7,476 nt of DNA, from the NCBI GenBank assembly GCA_029063275.1, contig JAIDOO010000222.1:1-7476 (forward strand), in the 5' to 3' direction. Shown in pieces: positions 5,152 to 7,476 of this stretch. The stretch comes from Clostridia bacterium. Lineage in GTDB: Bacteria; Bacillota; Clostridia; Christensenellales; Borkfalkiaceae. Every line of letters starts with the position of its first letter. Position 1 is the first letter of the stretch. The notes under the pieces were generated by a model. The model was given only the letters and a program-made list of their open reading frames with translations, was not told the origin of the DNA and searched no databases. A program made the position numbers and the translations under genes.

Positions 5152-6335
5152 TATTTAAGATTTATTTTAACGTGAACTTTCTTGCCCTTATGAATTACGT
5201 CCCCGTTTTTAACCGCCGAGTTAATATCGGTTACTTTGTTATCGTTCAGCGAAACGCCGCCCTGCTGTATAAGCCTGCGCGCTTCGCCGTTAGACTGACA
5301 AATGCCAGCGGCAACAAGCACGTTTATTATCGTGGGATTTTCCACAATTACGTCCTTTTCGGGAAGTTCGCCGCCGCCGCCGAAAGCCGCCCTTGCCTGC
5401 GCCTGCGCAAAAGCCGCTTTCTGCTCGCCGTGGACGAGCTTGGTCAGCTCGTAAGCCAGAATTTCTTTCTTTTCGTTTATACGGCTTTCGTCCCAGTGTT
5501 CCATTTCTTCAATACTTTCAATAGGAATAAAGGTGAGCATTTTAATGCACTTCATAACATCCGCGTCGGCAACGTTGCGCCAGTACTGGTAAAAGTCGTA
5601 CGGGCTTGTCTTATCTTCGTCCAGCCAAACCGCACCCTTTGAAGTTTTTCCCATCTTTTTGCCCTCGCTGTTCAATAGCAGGGTTATCGTCATAGCATAA
5701 GCGTCTTTACCCGACTTTTTGCGGATAAGCTCTGTTCCGGCAAGCATATTCGACCACTGGTCGTCGCCTCCGAACTGCATGTTGCAGCCGTATTTTTCAT
5801 TGAGGTACCAGAAGTCGTAAGCCTGCATTATCATATAGTTGAATTCGAGGAACGAAAGACCCTTTTCCATTCTCTGCTTATAGCACTCGGCGCGAAGCAT
5901 ATTGTTGACCGTAAAGCACACGCCGACTTCACGCAAAAGCTCAACATAATTAAGATTTAAAAGCCAGTCCGCATTATTGACGATAAGCGCCTTGTCGTCG
6001 CCGAATTCGATAAACCGCTCGATCTGCTTTTTGAAACATTCGCAGTTGTGTTCTATAGTTTCCTTAGTCAACATCGAACGAAGGTCTGTCAAACCGGTAG
6101 GATCGCCGATATGACCTGTGCCGCCGCCGAGAAGAACTACTGGTTTGTTACCTGCCATTTGCAGTCTTTTCATAAGGCACAGCGCCATAAAATGTCCTAC
6201 GTGAAGGCTGTCCGCCGTAGGGTCAAAGCCTATATAAAATCTTGCGCCGCCGCCGTTGATAAGTGCTTTGATTTCCTCTTCGTCGGTAACCTGCGCGATA
6301 AGTCCTCTTTTTTTCAGTTCTTCAAAAATTTCCAT
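5151..6335 (-). CDS. tyrS: Tyrosyl-tRNA synthetase
   Basis: A class I aminoacyl-tRNA synthetase of 394 residues that activates tyrosine with ATP and loads it on tRNA-Tyr in the cytoplasm. YIGFDPTADSLHVGH at 34-48 contains the HIGH-type motif (HVGH, 45-48). GGTGHIGDPTG lies at 71-81, the substrate-pocket stretches MQAYDF (170-175) and GGDDQWSN (189-196) follow, and the KMSKS-type motif appears as KMGKT at 227-231, followed by GAVWLDEDK as in the standard bacterial form. An S4-like RNA-binding domain occupies about 333-392. The length is close to the usual 400 to 420 residues and no motif is missing. The start is the ATG at 6335, set by AAAGGTGA. It is the first gene of a five-gene operon and its TAA overlaps the next ATG by one base. 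The leader is too short for a T-box, so tyrosine-responsive leader control of this copy seems excluded. Confidence 0.97.
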   Translation of the reverse strand: MEIFEELKKRGLIAQVTDEEEIKALINGGGARFYIGFDPTADSLHVGHFMALCLMKRLQMAGNKPVVLLGGGTGHIGDPTGLTDLRSMLTKETIEHNCECFKKQIERFIEFGDDKALIVNNADWLLNLNYVELLREVGVCFTVNNMLRAECYKQRMEKGLSFLEFNYMIMQAYDFWYLNEKYGCNMQFGGDDQWSNMLAGTELIRKKSGKDAYAMTITLLLNSEGKKMGKTSKGAVWLDEDKTSPYDFYQYWRNVADADVMKCIKMLTFIPIESIEEMEHWDESRINEKKEILAYELTKLVHGEQKAAFAQAQARAAFGGGGELPEKDVIVENPTIINVLVAAGICQSNGEARRLIQQGGVSLNDNKVTDINSAVKNGDVIHKGKKVHVKINLK

Positions 6336-6340
6336 ACTAA

Positions 6341-6348
6341 TCACCTTT
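6341..6348 (-). promoter_or_regulatory. Shine-Dalgarno site that sets the tyrS start
   Basis: AAAGGTGA ends five bases before the ATG at 6335, ideal spacing. An upstream in-frame GTG at 6344 lies inside this element and would leave no space for ribosome binding, so the ATG is the start. Confidence 0.88.
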
Positions 6349-6354
6349 TAAGTA

Positions 6355-6383
6355 ATTTTAACACCTGCACCGAAAATTTGCAA
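6355..6383 (-). promoter_or_regulatory. Sigma-A promoter of the tyrS-yigZ-recX-birA-nnr operon
   Basis: TTGCAA (6383-6378), a 17-nt spacer and TAAAAT (6360-6355) make a close match to the housekeeping consensus. The -35 box starts just two bases beyond the T tract of the sigK terminator. Transcription should start near 6348, leaving a leader of only about 13 nt that is little more than the Shine-Dalgarno site, so there is no room for a T-box or other leader control. Confidence 0.85.
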
Positions 6384-6384
6384 C

Positions 6385-6414
6385 AAAAAAGCGGTTTATA
6401 TCTTTAAACCGCTT
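6385..6414 (-). terminator. Intrinsic terminator of sigK
   Basis: On the minus strand AAGCGGTTTA (6414-6405) pairs perfectly with TAAACCGCTT (6398-6389) over a 6-nt loop. The last two T of the stem run into four more (6388-6385). The stem starts five nucleotides past the sigK stop codon. On the plus strand the stem lacks a T tract, so it acts for sigK. Confidence 0.9.
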
Positions 6415-6419
6415 ATAAA

Positions 6420-7124
6420 TCAATCTGTGAAAAAATCGTCCTTATTCAAATGTTGTCTTGCCTTTTCGATTGCACGCTTTTCAATTCTGGATATGTACGA
6501 GCGCGAAATATCCAGCTTTTTTGCTACCTCTCTCTGAGGCATTGCCGCGCCGTCTTCGAGTCCGTATCTCAGCGAAAGAATTGCGAATTCGCGCTTATCC
6601 AAAAACTTCTTTAAAAACGCCACAAATTTTTCGCGCTGGATACTCTTTTCGACCTGGGCAAAAACACTGTCCTCTTTTTCCGCTAAAAGGTCGATTAAAG
6701 TCAGCTCGTTGCCGTCCTTGTCAACTCCTACGGGGTCGGAAAGCGAAACGTTGTTTTTGTGCTTTTTACCCGAGCGCAACAGCATCAGAATTTCATTTTC
6801 GATGCAACGCGCGGTATAGGTTGCGAGCTGTGTGCCCTTGCCCTCTTTATAGGTATTTATCGCCTTGATAAGCCCTATCGAGCCGACCGAAATCAAATCG
6901 TCAGTTTCAGCCGCACCTGTGTACTTTTTGACGATATGCGCGACAAGGCGCATATTGTGGCGGATAAGAATATCTCTTGCCTCTTTATCACCCTCGCGTG
7001 CCAGACGAAGGTATTTTTTTTCGTCCTCGGGCGAAAGCGGCTTCGGGAACGTGCCTTTATTTTGCACCATTCCCGTGAAGAAAAATATCCTGCCGAACAG
7101 CAGATTTAACAAATCAAAAACCAT
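6420..7124 (-). CDS. sigK: RNA polymerase sporulation sigma factor SigK (pro-sigma-K)
   Basis: The late mother-cell sigma factor of sporulation, 234 residues. Residues 3-16 form a hydrophobic pro-sequence (FDLLNLLFGRIFFF), followed by FPKPLS at 26-31, the stretch that begins the mature protein in this family. Region 2 spans about 50-118 and includes DDLISVGSIGLIKAIN and LATYTARCIENEIL. VSLSDPVGVDKDGNELTLID at 126-145 is typical of SigK/SigE. Region 4 spans about 165-226, with a helix-turn-helix in PQREVAKKLDISRSYISRIEKRAIEKAR. The ATG at 7124 is preceded by AAAGG with a 6-nt gap. The reading frame is continuous, so it is not interrupted by a skin-type element. In Bacillus the pro-sequence anchors the protein to the membrane until SpoIVFB removes it; by inference the same control applies here. 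An intrinsic terminator begins five bases after the stop. SigE is the nearest alternative, but the N-terminus and FPKPLS favour SigK. Confidence 0.92.
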   Translation of the reverse strand: MVFDLLNLLFGRIFFFTGMVQNKGTFPKPLSPEDEKKYLRLAREGDKEARDILIRHNMRLVAHIVKKYTGAAETDDLISVGSIGLIKAINTYKEGKGTQLATYTARCIENEILMLLRSGKKHKNNVSLSDPVGVDKDGNELTLIDLLAEKEDSVFAQVEKSIQREKFVAFLKKFLDKREFAILSLRYGLEDGAAMPQREVAKKLDISRSYISRIEKRAIEKARQHLNKDDFFTD

Positions 7125-7157
7125 ACGCTACCTTTAAGGGACTAATGCCCTATTCGT

Positions 7158-7187
7158 AGTGTATGAAATCGACAGGTTGTACTATTC
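7158..7187 (-). promoter_or_regulatory. Putative sigma-E-type promoter of sigK
   Basis: On the minus strand CATACACT (7165-7158) fits the Bacillus sigma-E -10 consensus CATACAnT at every fixed position. GAATAGT (7187-7181) resembles the -35 consensus kmATATT with one mismatch. The spacer is 15 nt, against the usual 14 or so. The start point would fall near 7150, giving a leader of roughly 27 nt to the sigK ATG. No comparable sigma-A promoter was seen in this gap. In Bacillus sigK is first transcribed by sigma-E in the mother cell, so the context agrees. The -10 also fits the sigma-K pattern CATAnnnTA, but no AC-type -35 is at the right distance. Confidence 0.6.
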
Positions 7188-7212
7188 TGTTTTGGTTTGT
7201 CCTAAATTTACC

Positions 7213-7473
7213 TTATCCGCCTGCTTCTATTCCCAATAGCAAACCTATTTTAAAACCCTCTTCATAATGCGTAAATGCCGTTTCTGCTTCAAGCCCCATA
7301 TCCGCACACATAATTTTGTCAAACGCGGCTTTCTGTTTTTCGTTAAGCGTAAGCAAAAATTCTTCTATAAGTTTATTGATTTTGTCCAACTGCTTGTTAT
7401 ATGTGCAATTATTAACAATTGTTTCGTTGTGTCCCCTTCTTCCGTAATAAATTTCTTCTATCATAGACTTCAT
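7213..7473 (-). CDS. DUF6809-like small hypothetical protein
   Basis: A small 86-residue protein of unknown function. The opening, MKSMIEEIYYG, together with a charged helical middle and a C-terminal GFKIGLLLGIEAGG segment, resembles the DUF6809 family of short proteins seen in many Clostridia, which usually start with a similar 'IEELYYG' phrase and end in a GF-x-LG-type helix. There is no signal peptide, membrane segment or recognisable catalytic motif; it looks soluble and mostly alpha-helical. I chose the ATG at 7473 because it puts the family-like MKS start at the N-terminus; a second ATG lies at 7464. Only three bases precede the start in this window, so its ribosome binding site and promoter cannot be judged. 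It lies 88 nt upstream of sigK on the same strand with no clear terminator between, so some read-through into sigK is possible. The family assignment is from memory of the pattern. Confidence 0.75.
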   Translation of the reverse strand: MKSMIEEIYYGRRGHNETIVNNCTYNKQLDKINKLIEEFLLTLNEKQKAAFDKIMCADMGLEAETAFTHYEEGFKIGLLLGIEAGG

Positions 7474-7476
7474 AAT

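Noticed and set aside
5133..5642. Plus-strand open frames, of which this 169-codon one is the longest
   Set aside because: They lie opposite strongly supported genes (here tyrS) and have no family features; they are explained by codon bias on the other strand.
7131..7153. Small hairpin AGGG-CATTAGT-CCCT in the sigK leader
   Set aside because: Only four strong pairs and no T tract; too weak to call a regulator or terminator.

Overview
The window reads as ordinary chromosome from a low-to-moderate GC member of the Bacillota, most likely a spore-forming Clostridia lineage. The basis is an intact SigK-type sporulation sigma factor with a hydrophobic pro-sequence, an EndoA/NdoA-type MazF close to the Bacillus protein, a DUF6809-like small protein and strong Shine-Dalgarno sites at transcript starts. 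All nine genes lie on the minus strand, so transcription runs from high to low coordinates. I see no insertion sequence, CRISPR array, tRNA or rRNA. The species cannot be named from this sequence.

In transcription order: a DUF6809-like protein (7473-7213) is followed by sigK (7124-6420), which has a sigma-E-like promoter ahead of it and an intrinsic terminator behind it (6385-6414). Almost touching that terminator is a strong sigma-A promoter (6355-6383) for a tightly packed set: tyrS, yigZ/IMPACT, recX, monofunctional birA and bifunctional nnr (6335-1808). Junctions in this set are 1-nt TAATG overlaps, a 2-nt gap or a 14-nt overlap, so it is very probably one operon joining tRNA charging, RecA control, biotin attachment and NAD(P)H repair.

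The most informative part is the 191-nt gap at 1617-1807. It holds a sigma-A promoter whose -35 box lies in the last codons of nnr, a yybP-ykoY (Mn2+) riboswitch aptamer (1783-1688) and a long intrinsic terminator (1699-1652) that reuses the 3' strand of aptamer stem P1. The two folds exclude each other, which predicts that metal binding prevents termination and turns on the downstream CaCA-family cation antiporter (1616-549). This gives an otherwise generic 'calcium/sodium antiporter' a likely role in Mn2+ homeostasis, probably export.

The last gene is mazF/ndoA (419-72), with its own promoter and terminator but no adjacent antitoxin gene. Beyond it a TTGACA box (24-19) suggests another promoter running off the window edge. 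I found no evidence of a wholly undescribed system. The points most worth checking are the riboswitch-antiporter pairing, the lone mazF and the sigma-E-like promoter of sigK.
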